A stretch of 64,000 nt of DNA from Eutrophocola sp964503965 (GTDB lineage Bacteria; Pseudomonadota; Gammaproteobacteria; Pseudomonadales; Pseudohongiellaceae), in assembly GCA_964503965.1 (NCBI GenBank), contig CAZDCK010000002.1, positions 106,165 to 170,164 on the forward strand, written 5' to 3'. Positions within the stretch are counted from its first letter, which is position 1. Each line of letters starts with the position of its first letter. The position numbers were made by a program, and so were the translations under genes. Of the stretch, positions 36,000-45,593 are shown in pieces. The notes beneath the pieces were generated by a model. The model saw only the letters and a list, made by a program, of their open reading frames with translations, searched no databases and was not told the DNA's origin.

Positions 36000-38162
36000 T
36001 CAATAATCCAGTGGTGTCTCTCGAATCTGGAACTGCACCATCTTGCCGGTCGTTCCCTTACCACCTTCTGTATGCCAGATCAGGTGGTTGCCGTAGTTGG
36101 CCCAGAGGGAGCGGCCTTTCCAACCTGTATCGGGATCATCAATCCTGCCATCCAGCCCCCTGTGATAGAAACCAAGGGGATAAGGAACGCGCAGGTATGT
36201 CCATTCACCGGAATCCGGATCAAGGGCAATCAGGGAGTCCGAGTTGGAACCCGTGATAATCGGCGTGTCCTTACCAAGTCCACTCACATTATGCTGATCA
36301 ACCCAGCCAAAATAGTGGAAGTCTGCCGGAACATCAGAGTTGCCCAGCTTCGGTCCGGGAGTCTGGTACAGGGTCCAGCCCTGTTCGCAATGGGTACCGG
36401 TTTCTGTACCTGGTCCATTAAGCACAGGACAGGCACTGCGATCCAGGGTTGCCCAGTGCGATGAACCGGCCAGGGCTACCCAGGGATTCCCTTCGCTGTC
36501 GAGGTCCATACCGCGTGGATCAAAGCCAGGATCCGGAATCGCGTATACCTCGGTAATGCAGGTCTCCGGAGGATTATCACCGCGATCCAGACGCATGATG
36601 GAACCAAACGGGAACATATCACCGGTATCCTCTGAGGCACCCCAGACAATATCGCCGTCATTGGGGTCCGGAATCACGGTATACATGTTATTGCGAATCT
36701 CTGTATCCAGGTTCGGATCCACTTCCTCACCCCAGGCATTCCATGGGCGGGTAATCACACCGTCACCATTGGTATCCACAATCTGTGGACACCAGCCCTG
36801 GGATGCTTCCTCGTCATGGGTCTGGTCCCAGATACGGGTATTGACCCAGCCAAAGACGGGTCCCAACAACTCATTGAAATACAGTGTATTGTCAGGATCT
36901 GTGGCCATCTGCAGGTGATGGGTGGCAAAACAGGTATCGATTAGCTCGAATTCACCGGTAGCAGGATCAAATACAGACGCCTGGCGGTTACTGAAGGTCA
37001 GCGGGTAGTACTGGGCGAACTTGTTGTCTGAATCGCTGCCACAGAAGGCCGGCTGGTCATTACGCACCTTGGAAGTCATCCACACACGACCATCCGGTCC
37101 GATCATGGGATTGTGGGGATCCGATGGGTTGTAATCCGGTCCCCAAAGATGCTCAAAACCCCAGAAATTTGAAGGATTGCCCGGTGCCGGGAAACGACCA
37201 CGGACTATACGTGGATCTTCCTTGGTAGGAATAGTGTAGAAATAGGAGTCATTGGTAATCGGATCAACAACGGCCAGGGTGCCATGACCCGAGGATACCG
37301 CATAGGTCGGTCCATAGGGGTTGACAGTAGGGTTGTTCTTGTCAGTGGTAATCTGGTCATGCATGAAGTCATGGTCACCGCCGATATCGCGCAGGGTAAC
37401 CACCAGGTTACGCTCAATGCCTTCGGGCCTTGGTGGCTGCGGAGGCACTGCCCCACCCTCAATCTTGCGTGTCCAGTCAGACAGCATACCCAGCATGCCC
37501 TGCAGCCCAATACCTGCCAGGTTACCCGCCATGGATCCACCACGTACGCCAACACTGGTACGGTACTGCCAAGCCTGCTCGTGTGTATCGAATCCAAGAT
37601 GATCCATATGGTCAAGCGAGCGTGTTACTTCATTACCCAGCTGGTGACAGAAATGGCAGTCACTCTTGAACTCATGCAGCATTTTTTTCTGGCTGGTGAT
37701 GCGGGGCATCCAACCATTGGCACCGGTACCCGGGAATTCATCATTGGTCGGTGCATCCAGCAGGGATAGCCAGTAATCAGGTGGATAGACCTTCGCAGCG
37801 TCAGCCGCTGTTGTCGCCACATTGGCGGTTAACGCCACATCCCGGTCGCCGGGGCGTCCTTCAATGGATTCCGAATCCACCAGGCCATATCCTCGAACCC
37901 ACAGTTTATAAGTCACCTCAGGCAATTGCGGGATGGTAAAGCGCCCCTCATCATCAGTGACCACTATCTTGATATATCCGGTATTTAGTTCAGTGGTTTC
38001 GGCAATAACCCAGACACCTGCCTCGGGACCATTTTCACTGGTAACAGTACCGGTGATATAGCCTTCAGGCCAGCTGCGCTCAACAAAATTGGGTACCTGA
38101 GCCAGCATGGCACTGCTGATAAACAGCATGCCCAGGGATATAGCCCTGATCAGATTCTTCAT
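36000..38162 (-). CDS. Exported haem-containing propeller protein with carboxypeptidase-like N-terminal domain
   Basis: 720 residues from ATG 38162, which has CCAGGAGGAT right upstream and begins a signal peptide (ending AMLAQ); a GTG/ATG 42 bases upstream is less likely. Residues about 30-120 form a carboxypeptidase-regulatory-like sandwich (YITGTVTSENGPEAGVWV). A haem site CHFCHQ lies at residues 169-174, and the rest is a beta-propeller with SSHWATLDRS and LGFYHRGLDGRI, resembling virginiamycin-B-lyase-type blades. Several Cys suggest disulfides. It probably handles electrons in the periplasm, but its substrate is unknown. It is transcribed alone, and the palindromes at 38,373 lie upstream. 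Confidence 0.7.
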   Translation of the reverse strand: MKNLIRAISLGMLFISSAMLAQVPNFVERSWPEGYITGTVTSENGPEAGVWVIAETTELNTGYIKIVVTDDEGRFTIPQLPEVTYKLWVRGYGLVDSESIEGRPGDRDVALTANVATTAADAAKVYPPDYWLSLLDAPTNDEFPGTGANGWMPRITSQKKMLHEFKSDCHFCHQLGNEVTRSLDHMDHLGFDTHEQAWQYRTSVGVRGGSMAGNLAGIGLQGMLGMLSDWTRKIEGGAVPPQPPRPEGIERNLVVTLRDIGGDHDFMHDQITTDKNNPTVNPYGPTYAVSSGHGTLAVVDPITNDSYFYTIPTKEDPRIVRGRFPAPGNPSNFWGFEHLWGPDYNPSDPHNPMIGPDGRVWMTSKVRNDQPAFCGSDSDNKFAQYYPLTFSNRQASVFDPATGEFELIDTCFATHHLQMATDPDNTLYFNELLGPVFGWVNTRIWDQTHDEEASQGWCPQIVDTNGDGVITRPWNAWGEEVDPNLDTEIRNNMYTVIPDPNDGDIVWGASEDTGDMFPFGSIMRLDRGDNPPETCITEVYAIPDPGFDPRGMDLDSEGNPWVALAGSSHWATLDRSACPVLNGPGTETGTHCEQGWTLYQTPGPKLGNSDVPADFHYFGWVDQHNVSGLGKDTPIITGSNSDSLIALDPDSGEWTYLRVPYPLGFYHRGLDGRIDDPDTGWKGRSLWANYGNHLIWHTEGGKGTTGKMVQFQIRETPLDY

Positions 38163-38372
38163 AGATCCTCCTGGAGATGATCCTTTGATAATAAAAGCGG
38201 TCATTACGACCAGAAAAACAGGAAATAACGGTTTTGGTTTCTTCCCCCTGGAAAGGAAACGAGTATACCTGATCTTTTTTTTGAACTTAAAGCTTTTCTC
38301 CTCGCCCTGTTGCCTGCTCTAGGAGCGCTGCAGGGTTCCGTTTTACAGGCATTCAAACTACAATCTGATGCC

Positions 38373-38397
38373 TTTCAGGCCTGAAATAAGCGCTTAT
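38373..38397. promoter_or_regulatory. Tandem palindromes upstream of malate synthase G
   Basis: TTTCAGGCCTGAAA (38373-38386) is a perfect 14-base palindrome and ATAAGCGCTTAT (38386-38397) a perfect 12-base one, sharing one base. They lie 54-78 bases before the glcB ATG in the shared spacer with the divergent haem/propeller gene. They look like regulator sites. Confidence 0.5.
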
Positions 38398-38450
38398 AAG
38401 GCCCTGTTCCCATTCCAGGTTTATAGAAGCAGTAAAAGACAGAGGATTTC

Positions 38451-40637
38451 ATGTCAAACAACATTTCCGCCAACAGCTTGCAAATTTCCCAGGTACTTTA
38501 TGACTTTATAGAAAAGGAAGCGACCCCTGGTTCCGGAATTACACCGGATCAGTTCTGGAAATCCCTGGCGAAGATAGTGGCGGAGTTTGCTCCCCGTAAT
38601 CGGGCATTGCTGGAAAAAAGAGACGATCTGCAGGCCCGTATTGATGAATGGCATAAAAGTCATGATATGCACTACTACCTGCAGCATCGTGACGAATACA
38701 AGGCGTTTCTGCAGGACATTGGCTATCTCGTGCCCGAGGGTGAAGACTTCAAGGTAACCACCTGGAATTCCGACTATGAAATCTCCATCGTGGCAGGTCC
38801 CCAACTGGTTGTCCCGGTCATGAATGCCCGCTATGCACTCAATGCTGCCAATGCTCGCTGGGGAAGTCTTTTCGATGCCCTCTATGGCACCGATGTCATT
38901 CCTTTTTCAGGCAAGCAATCCAAAGGCTATGATGCAGAACGTGGGCAGCAGGTCATTGACTGGGCCGATGATTTTCTCGACCAGGCAATTCCCCTTGAAC
39001 GGGGCAGGCATAGCCAGGTCCGGGAGTATGGTCTGATCAACCAGGACGGGCATATCGTTCTGCAGGTTGAACTGGAAGACGGTACCTACACCGAACTCTC
39101 GAACCAGGACAAACTCGTCGGCTGGCAGGGATTTTCCGAGGCACCCGAGGCACTTCTTTTCGTCAATCATGGCCTGCATATCGAAATGCAGATTGATGCA
39201 GACAACCTCATTGGCAGACAGCACCATGCCAAAGTAAAGGATATCGTCATGGAATCTGCCATGACCACCATTCAGGACTGCGAAGACTCTGTTGCCGCGG
39301 TCGATGGTGAGGACAAGGTCACCGTATACCGAAACTGGCTTGGCCTCATGCAAGGCAACCTCATGGAGACATTCCGAAAAGGGGATGAAACGGTTACACG
39401 CCGGCTCAACCAGGACCGCTTCTATAAAGGCACCAGTGGTGAGACTGTTTCCATGCAGGGCCGTAGCCTGTTACTCGTCAGAAACGTGGGTCACCTGATG
39501 ACGACCAATGCCGTTATGGATAGCGAGGGCAACGAAATTCCCGAAGGCATACTCGATGCCATGGTCACTACACTGTGTGCCAAGCATGATGTTCTGAGAA
39601 ACTCGCCTTACCGCAACAGCCGGAACGGCAACATCTATATCGTCAAACCCAAAATGCATGGCCCTGAAGAAGCAGCCTTTACCAATGACCTGTTCAATGC
39701 GGTGGAAGATGCCCTTGGACTGGATCGCAATACCATCAAGGTAGGCGTCATGGATGAGGAACGTCGTACCAGTGTGAACCTGAAGGAAACCATTCGTGCG
39801 GTCAGTGAAAGAGTCTTTTTCATCAATACAGGATTTCTGGACAGAACGGGTGATGAAATTCATACCAGCATGCATGCAGGCCCCTTCCTGCCCAAGGAGG
39901 CTGTTAAAGGTGAACCCTGGATTGCCGCCTACGAAGATTCCAATGTAGACATTGGCGTCAACTGTGGTTTTGTCAGCAAGGCACAGATAGGTAAAGGCAT
40001 GTGGGCAAAACCGGATATGATGGCTGATATGATGATGCAGAAAGTGGCCCATCCCAATGTGGGGGCCAGCTGTGCCTGGGTTCCCTCACCCACGGCGGCT
40101 ACTCTACATGCCATTCATTATCACCAGATCAACGTAACGGCAACCCAGCGTCGTCTGTCTTCCAGAAAACCGGCCAGTGTTGATGACATCCTGACCATAC
40201 CCCTGATGACAGAAAACAACCTGACACCTGAACAGGTCAAGAACGAACTGGACAACAATGCCCAGGGCATCCTGGGTTACGTAGTACGATGGATTGATCA
40301 GGGGGTGGGTTGTTCCAAAGTCCCGGATATCAACAATGTCGGCCTGATGGAAGACCGCGCCACCTGCCGTATTTCAAGTCAGCATATTGCCAACTGGCTC
40401 TGTCATGGCATCTGTTCCGAGGAACAGGTTATGGAGTCGATGAAACGCATGGCAAAAGTTGTAGATGAACAAAATGCCGGCGACCCAAGTTATACCAACA
40501 TGGGACCAGACTTCGATGGCATAGCATTTCAGGCAGCATGCGATCTTGTCTTCAAGGGAATGGAGCAACCCAATGGCTATACCGAGCCGGTTTTACACGC
40601 AAGGCGCAAGGAACTGAAGCTTAAAAAAGCAGGTTGA
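38451..40637 (+). CDS. glcB: Malate synthase G
   Basis: 728 residues, the size of the single-domain-type G enzyme (723 in E. coli). It condenses glyoxylate with acetyl-CoA to malate. Visible: ESAMTTIQDCEDSVAAVDGE, PKMHGPEEAAFTNDLFNAVE, VGVMDEERRTSVNLKE (catalytic/magnesium region), GFLDRTGDEIHTSMHAGPF and the Asp/Arg pair around YAP-type EDRATCRISSQH. A Shine-Dalgarno AGAGGAT precedes the ATG. Isocitrate lyase is not in the window, so glyoxylate probably comes from glycolate or other routes. Confidence 0.97.
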   Translation: MSNNISANSLQISQVLYDFIEKEATPGSGITPDQFWKSLAKIVAEFAPRNRALLEKRDDLQARIDEWHKSHDMHYYLQHRDEYKAFLQDIGYLVPEGEDFKVTTWNSDYEISIVAGPQLVVPVMNARYALNAANARWGSLFDALYGTDVIPFSGKQSKGYDAERGQQVIDWADDFLDQAIPLERGRHSQVREYGLINQDGHIVLQVELEDGTYTELSNQDKLVGWQGFSEAPEALLFVNHGLHIEMQIDADNLIGRQHHAKVKDIVMESAMTTIQDCEDSVAAVDGEDKVTVYRNWLGLMQGNLMETFRKGDETVTRRLNQDRFYKGTSGETVSMQGRSLLLVRNVGHLMTTNAVMDSEGNEIPEGILDAMVTTLCAKHDVLRNSPYRNSRNGNIYIVKPKMHGPEEAAFTNDLFNAVEDALGLDRNTIKVGVMDEERRTSVNLKETIRAVSERVFFINTGFLDRTGDEIHTSMHAGPFLPKEAVKGEPWIAAYEDSNVDIGVNCGFVSKAQIGKGMWAKPDMMADMMMQKVAHPNVGASCAWVPSPTAATLHAIHYHQINVTATQRRLSSRKPASVDDILTIPLMTENNLTPEQVKNELDNNAQGILGYVVRWIDQGVGCSKVPDINNVGLMEDRATCRISSQHIANWLCHGICSEEQVMESMKRMAKVVDEQNAGDPSYTNMGPDFDGIAFQAACDLVFKGMEQPNGYTEPVLHARRKELKLKKAG

Positions 40638-40657
40638 TTGAAAAACACAACACACTT

Positions 40658-40689
40658 AAAAAAACGGCGGTTAATATCGCCGTTTTTTT
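40658..40689. terminator. Intrinsic terminator after malate synthase
   Basis: AAAAAAACGGCG, loop GTTAATAT, CGCCGTTTTTTT: a strong 12-base stem with a long T run, 20 bases after the glcB stop. It also serves the convergent dehydrogenase gene. Confidence 0.95.
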
Positions 40690-40709
40690 TGGAACTTACC
40701 TGGCAGACA

Positions 40710-42767
40710 TCATTCAGGCAACGCAAATACGTACAGGTTGTTGCCATTGCCCATGTCGAGATTCAGACGAATCGGAGCTGTTGACGTATTATTCAACCCT
40801 GGAGCAGAGAGATTTCTTCCAGTGATGACCGCGACATACTGCCTGCCATCTACGGCATAGGTAATATTACTGGTAGAAATCGGCCCACCCAGAATAGTTT
40901 CCCAAAGCACTTCACCAGTATCCGCATCCTGCGCTCGAAAACGACGATTGATGTCTCCCCAGAAAAGCAGATCACCAGCCGTTGTCAGAATGGAGGCTGT
41001 CGTTGGAATCGGGCCGGTATGCCAGTATTCAATCTCTCCGGTTTCCATATCTATCCTGGCCATACCGTTCATAGTCTCGGGCGTAGCTCCTGGAGCAGCA
41101 ATTCCGATACGGCTCTGCGGCTGTGCAGGCACTCCCTCTGAAGCTGGCACTGCAGCCGTCATGTTCAGGCAATTACGAATAAAAGGCACATACAGGGCAT
41201 TGCGTTCTGGATTATAGGCACTGGGCCAGTAGGATCGGGTATTCCAGTAGCAAATAACATGATGATCTCCCGGTTCCTTCATGATCAGTTCGCGATTGAT
41301 CATCACTGCACCGGTTTCCACGTCTATATCTTCAATAAGAAAATTTTCATTATCTTCGGGAAATGGTGTAGCCCAGAGGAATTCACCGGTGTGCTTATCC
41401 AGTACCCAGATACCTCCACCCTCACCAACATTAACGACAACGTCCCGTTCCTGGCCAACCACATTCGGATTGATCCACTTGACATGGTCGGGGTCAGGAT
41501 CGATGCGTGTGCGGAAAATGATCCGTTCTTCATTCATGTCTTCATCCCAGTCATCACCGGGTAAGTGCTGGTAGTACCAGGACAGCTGTCCTGTATCCGG
41601 GTCAATCGCAACAGTGGAGTTACTGTAAAGCTCTGCCGGGGCAGTAAACGGAATCGCAGCAATATCACCACTATGCCGTTCAAGTCGGGTATAGGGTGAG
41701 GGGTTCGCCACTCCCCAGTAAACCAGGCCTGTATCCGGGTCATAGGAACCTGGCAATCCCCACGTGGAAGCTTGCCGGCTCTCCAGGGGTAGACCACCCC
41801 ATGTGTCGTAACCTGGCGGCTGTTCCGGTGCCTGTGTAGTATAGAAACGCCACGCCAATTCACCGGTGAGAGCATCATGAGCCGAAATAAAACAATCTGA
41901 ACGAGCCCTGCAGGTACCACCAGCGAACACCTTGCCATCGGCCACCATTGTTCCGGAAGTAATATCCCTGCCACTGGATTCACTGCGCCAGCGTTCCTGT
42001 CCGGTAACGGCATCAATCGCCACAACGGAACCATCGGAAGCCCCGAAAAATACCATATCCTGGTAAATAGACATGGTTTTGGAGCGGCCAGCTCCACGGG
42101 GACCCTGGGGAGCCTTGTAATTCCAGATAAGATCACCGGTAGTGGCATCGAGGGCCGTAATAGTGTCATCAGGCATCGTTATGTACATCACCCCGTCATA
42201 TACCGTAGGAATCGTTTCTGTAATTCCCTCAGGCAAACCCAGGGACCATGCCAGCCCCAACTCATCCACATTGCCACGATTGATATGATCAAGAGGACTG
42301 AAACGTTGGGCATCGAACGTCCTGCTGAACATCAGCCAGTCTGCAGGATCCGGGTTGGCCAGCATCTCATCCGTCACAGGCCTGAAATTTTCGATTGCCG
42401 ACGTTGACGCAAAACTATTTAAGGCGGCAGAACTGCCCTGCCCTTCAGGCGTGTAATTCACTGCCAGAAAACGGACATATTCAATCAGTGAGGGCATCAG
42501 GCTGTCAGAAACCACGACAGGAGGCATGCCTTTTTCTGGATTACCCTGGCGAAGAAATATTTCCAGGTCCTGGTCATCTTCCTCAAGCACACGTTCCATG
42601 ATATTGGGGCCAAGTGTCCCTCCCAGACCATCGTTGCCATGACAATGAGCACATATGCTATTGAAGACCTCACTTCCCTCAGCCAGTTCCTGGGCCAGAG
42701 ACTGATGAAGCGACACACAGGATATCAACAGAAAAAATATTCGGATTGATCGGGTATTCATAAACAT
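40710..42767 (-). CDS. PQQ-dependent dehydrogenase with N-terminal cytochrome c domain
   Basis: 685 residues, exported (signal peptide ending SLAQ). The haem site CAHCHG is at residues 39-44, before the PQQ propeller, unlike the C-terminal haem of the enzyme at 2,176. The vicinal Cys pair is not seen. The catalytic Asp408 lies in WDED, and Asp410 is two residues on, the position that holds a second, lanthanide-coordinating Asp in XoxF/ExaF enzymes. Propeller blades with DAxTGE repeats are visible (DATTGDLIW, DADTGEVLW). It follows a SnoaL-like gene by 90 bases. Type assignment is inference. Confidence 0.85.
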   Translation of the reverse strand: MFMNTRSIRIFFLLISCVSLHQSLAQELAEGSEVFNSICAHCHGNDGLGGTLGPNIMERVLEEDDQDLEIFLRQGNPEKGMPPVVVSDSLMPSLIEYVRFLAVNYTPEGQGSSAALNSFASTSAIENFRPVTDEMLANPDPADWLMFSRTFDAQRFSPLDHINRGNVDELGLAWSLGLPEGITETIPTVYDGVMYITMPDDTITALDATTGDLIWNYKAPQGPRGAGRSKTMSIYQDMVFFGASDGSVVAIDAVTGQERWRSESSGRDITSGTMVADGKVFAGGTCRARSDCFISAHDALTGELAWRFYTTQAPEQPPGYDTWGGLPLESRQASTWGLPGSYDPDTGLVYWGVANPSPYTRLERHSGDIAAIPFTAPAELYSNSTVAIDPDTGQLSWYYQHLPGDDWDEDMNEERIIFRTRIDPDPDHVKWINPNVVGQERDVVVNVGEGGGIWVLDKHTGEFLWATPFPEDNENFLIEDIDVETGAVMINRELIMKEPGDHHVICYWNTRSYWPSAYNPERNALYVPFIRNCLNMTAAVPASEGVPAQPQSRIGIAAPGATPETMNGMARIDMETGEIEYWHTGPIPTTASILTTAGDLLFWGDINRRFRAQDADTGEVLWETILGGPISTSNITYAVDGRQYVAVITGRNLSAPGLNNTSTAPIRLNLDMGNGNNLYVFALPE

Positions 42768-42857
42768 GTTCCAAATAGGTCTGAATTCAAAGCCACATAG
42801 AAATAACCAATTTAAACTGCAAGGTCATTGAGTAATATCAATACAGGATCGATGAGC

Positions 42858-43340
42858 TTACTCAAAACGCCAGTCGTGGATATTTCTGTACCGTGCCGTA
42901 CGAATGCGCTTGAATTTTCCATCTTCGATATCATAAATACCCCAACTGATGGTTCGCATGACTTGCCCTTTTTTAAGAGGCACACCCCAGAAGCTGTCTT
43001 CCCGGTCTGCAATTACCTCAAAGGTTGTCGGGATTTCCACAGCGAGTTTATTACCATCCATGATGAACTCGGTAACCTCAACTGTTTCCTTGATATATTG
43101 CTTCACATCTGCATAGAAATCCTTGATGCCCTGTGCAGTCCTTATTTGACTACCCGCAAGTTCAAGTACGACGTCCGGGTGATAAAACTCGATAAAAGAA
43201 GGATCGTTGTTATTAAAACGATCCAGGTAATCATCATAGGCCTGCCGGGTTATACCCTCGGCAGCCAGGAAGGGAGAAAAAAACACGCCTGTCAGTAACG
43301 TAAGGTATACCAGCTTCTTTTTCATTTTTTTAGATCCCAT
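42858..43340 (-). CDS. Secreted SnoaL-like (NTF2-fold) protein
   Basis: 160 residues. After MGSKK a second start at MKKKL (43325) is possible; both lead into a signal peptide ending LAAEG. NDPSFIEFYHPDVVLELAGSQ, RTAQGIKDFYADV and DGNKLAVEIPTTFEV match the SnoaL-like fold. It is 90 bases upstream of the PQQ-dehydrogenase gene on the same strand, repeating the arrangement at 1,562-4,275. Function is unknown. Confidence 0.72.
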   Translation of the reverse strand: MGSKKMKKKLVYLTLLTGVFFSPFLAAEGITRQAYDDYLDRFNNNDPSFIEFYHPDVVLELAGSQIRTAQGIKDFYADVKQYIKETVEVTEFIMDGNKLAVEIPTTFEVIADREDSFWGVPLKKGQVMRTISWGIYDIEDGKFKRIRTARYRNIHDWRFE

Positions 43341-43576
43341 ATGAAGGATTAAGTGCTAACAGGAGACTAAGGCCTCTCGCGGTAAAAGTAACAGTATTTG
43401 AACATACTTCGCTTTTCTTCCCCAAACAACCAGCAATCAGACCTGATCGCCAGTCCATGGACATTACCAAGCGGGATGGCTATTCTCTTATCGGTAATTT
43501 TTCAGTTTAAATTCAATTTTTCACCATTAATCAACAAACGGCTATTTTTGAATGCCGTTACCAGAGGGGAAGACTC

Positions 43577-44452
43577 ATGTGTGACGAAAGAACTGTCAGG
43601 GAAAATGCAGAACATTTTAGAAAAAGCGGCAAAGTGACCCGTCGTAAATTCAACAAGATGTCCGTGGGTGCCGGGTTGGTGATGATGCTACCTCCGGTGG
43701 TCAATGCCCAGGCCATCTCATCCTCCCATGTTGAAGTCACAACCCCGGATGGAGTTGCTGATTGTTATTTCACACACCCTGCCTCAGGTAGTCATGCAGC
43801 GGTACTTGTATGGCCTGATATTTTTGGTCTGCGTGAAGCCTTTGAAATGATGGGAGACCGACTGGCTCAGTCCGGTTACTCGGTACTCGTGGTCAATCCT
43901 TTTTATCGTATCCAGCCAGCACCCACTTCAGGGGGTACTGATCTGTCAGATCCTGATGAAAGGGGTCGCCTGTTTGCCATGATGAGTACGCTTACGGCAG
44001 AAACAAATTTCCAGGATGCAGAGGCCTTCGTGACCTGGCTTGATGCCCAGGAGTCCGTCGATACCAGTCGTGGCATCGGGACCACGGGATATTGTATGGG
44101 TGGCCCTTTGGTGATGCGTTCCGTAGCAGCGGTTCCCCACCGCTTCAGGGCCGGCGCTACCTTCCATGGTGGAGGCCTTGCCACAGAAGACGAAGGTAGT
44201 CCTCACCTGCTGATTCCAGACACCAATGCCAGCATGCTTCACGCTATTGCGGCCAACGATGATGAATCCAATCCAGCGGCCAAGGAAATGCTCCGTGAGG
44301 CATATGCGGCAGCAGGAATTTCAGCGGAAATCGAAGTCTATGATGGGACCCTGCATGGTTGGTGCCCCCCGGATTCAACGGTTTATCATGAAGATCAGGC
44401 AGAACGCGCCTGGAGTCGGCTACTTGCCTTGTTTGATGAAGCCCTGGCCTAA
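43577..44452 (+). CDS. Exported dienelactone hydrolase family protein
   Basis: 291 residues. The N-terminus has TRRKFNKMSVGAGLVMMLPP, a twin-arginine signal, so the enzyme is probably exported folded. Catalytic Cys173 is in GYCMGGPLVM, Asp and His lie near AANDDESNP and DGTLHGWCPP. This is the dienelactone hydrolase family, which is normally cytoplasmic. SD GAGGGGA precedes the ATG. No ring-cleavage dioxygenase is adjacent, so the substrate may differ from dienelactone. Confidence 0.85.
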   Translation: MCDERTVRENAEHFRKSGKVTRRKFNKMSVGAGLVMMLPPVVNAQAISSSHVEVTTPDGVADCYFTHPASGSHAAVLVWPDIFGLREAFEMMGDRLAQSGYSVLVVNPFYRIQPAPTSGGTDLSDPDERGRLFAMMSTLTAETNFQDAEAFVTWLDAQESVDTSRGIGTTGYCMGGPLVMRSVAAVPHRFRAGATFHGGGLATEDEGSPHLLIPDTNASMLHAIAANDDESNPAAKEMLREAYAAAGISAEIEVYDGTLHGWCPPDSTVYHEDQAERAWSRLLALFDEALA

Positions 44453-44477
44453 TCAAGACCTGGCATGATGAAAACTG

Positions 44478-44507
44478 GCGACTGATTCCGTTATCGGAAT
44501 CAGTCGC
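44478..44507. terminator. 13-base perfect inverted repeat at convergent gene ends
   Basis: GCGACTGATTCCG (44478-44490), loop TTAT, CGGAATCAGTCGC (44495-44507). It overlaps the last codons and the stop of the minus-strand dioxygenase gene and lies 26 bases after the hydrolase stop. A short TTTT follows on the minus strand. Confidence 0.65.
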
Positions 44508-45552
44508 TTGTCGGTAAACCTTCTTCCTGCCAGCGCAGCAAGCCACCACTGATATTGGCCACCTGTTCCCAACCATTCTGTTTCAGCACATTGGCCGCCA
44601 GTCCGGAACGTTTTCCCGAGCGGCAAATAGTCATAACAGGTTTGTCTTTAGGCACTTCATCCAGTCTTTCACGCAATTCCCCTACGGGAATATGAACAGC
44701 ACCTTCAATGCCGGAATTCTCCTCTGCCAGCTCAGTTTCTGATCTGACATCAAGAATATTTACTTTTGCCCTGTTAGCGGCTACCCACTGGGGCGTGATT
44801 TCCAGACTGCCACCATAGGTGGTGACAACTGGCGCCCATAGGGGAGCTTCAGGCAGCTTATCAGGCTTACCGGCTTTTACATTGGCTGGAACAGCAATTT
44901 CAATCTGACGGGGATGAGGAAGCTGCATATTTTCCATGAAACCGACAAAATCGCCTTCATTGGCCTGCCCACCAATACGGGGATTAAATTTTTTTTCCTC
45001 ACCGATCGTGCTGGCAATACGACCGTTGTAGTCGTGGGCCGGAAACACGACGCAGTCGTCCGGGAGAGAGAACAACTTGTCGCGAATGGAGTGGAACAAT
45101 CTGCTGGCAGACCCCTGCTGGAAATCGGTACGGCCACATCCGCGGATAAGCAGAGTATCCCCGGTAAAGACCATCGACTGGGCATCCAGTACGAGAGAGA
45201 TACAACCATTCGTATGGCCGGGAGTATCGATAGCACGCAGTGTATGCCTGCCAAAATGGTAGCTGTCCCCTTCTCTCAACTCGATATCCAGCAATTCAAT
45301 ACCGGCGTTGGGCGATGCACCTATGTGACAGCCAGTTTCTTTTTTCATCAACCAGGCACCTGTAACATGATCAGCATGGCAGTGTGTTTCCAGACAGGCC
45401 TTCAGAGATAGGCCAAGTTCATTGATTAACGCGAGGTCCCGATCATGCTGCTCAAACACAGTATCTATAAAGATGGCTTCCCGGCTCTGTTCGTCGGCAA
45501 GAAGATAGGAAAAGGTACCAGAAGTCTGGTCAAAGAGCTGTTTGAAAATCAT
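44500..45552 (-). CDS. Persulfide dioxygenase fused to rhodanese (ETHE1-like/CstB-like)
   Basis: 350 residues. Residues 1-230 are a metallo-beta-lactamase fold with the ETHE1 iron site: THCHADH (His57), His113 in PGHTNG and Asp132 in FTGDTLL. Residues about 250-350 form a rhodanese domain with the persulfide Cys310 in ICRSGKRSG. Together they oxidise glutathione (or protein) persulfide to sulfite and transfer sulfur. It is separated by 41 bases from the sulfotransferase gene. Both deal with sulfur, but the link is only proximity. Confidence 0.9.
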   Translation of the reverse strand: MIFKQLFDQTSGTFSYLLADEQSREAIFIDTVFEQHDRDLALINELGLSLKACLETHCHADHVTGAWLMKKETGCHIGASPNAGIELLDIELREGDSYHFGRHTLRAIDTPGHTNGCISLVLDAQSMVFTGDTLLIRGCGRTDFQQGSASRLFHSIRDKLFSLPDDCVVFPAHDYNGRIASTIGEEKKFNPRIGGQANEGDFVGFMENMQLPHPRQIEIAVPANVKAGKPDKLPEAPLWAPVVTTYGGSLEITPQWVAANRAKVNILDVRSETELAEENSGIEGAVHIPVGELRERLDEVPKDKPVMTICRSGKRSGLAANVLKQNGWEQVANISGGLLRWQEEGLPTSD

Positions 45553-45593
45553 AAATCGCTTATAACCTTACGTTAATTAAGTGGTTAATGAGG

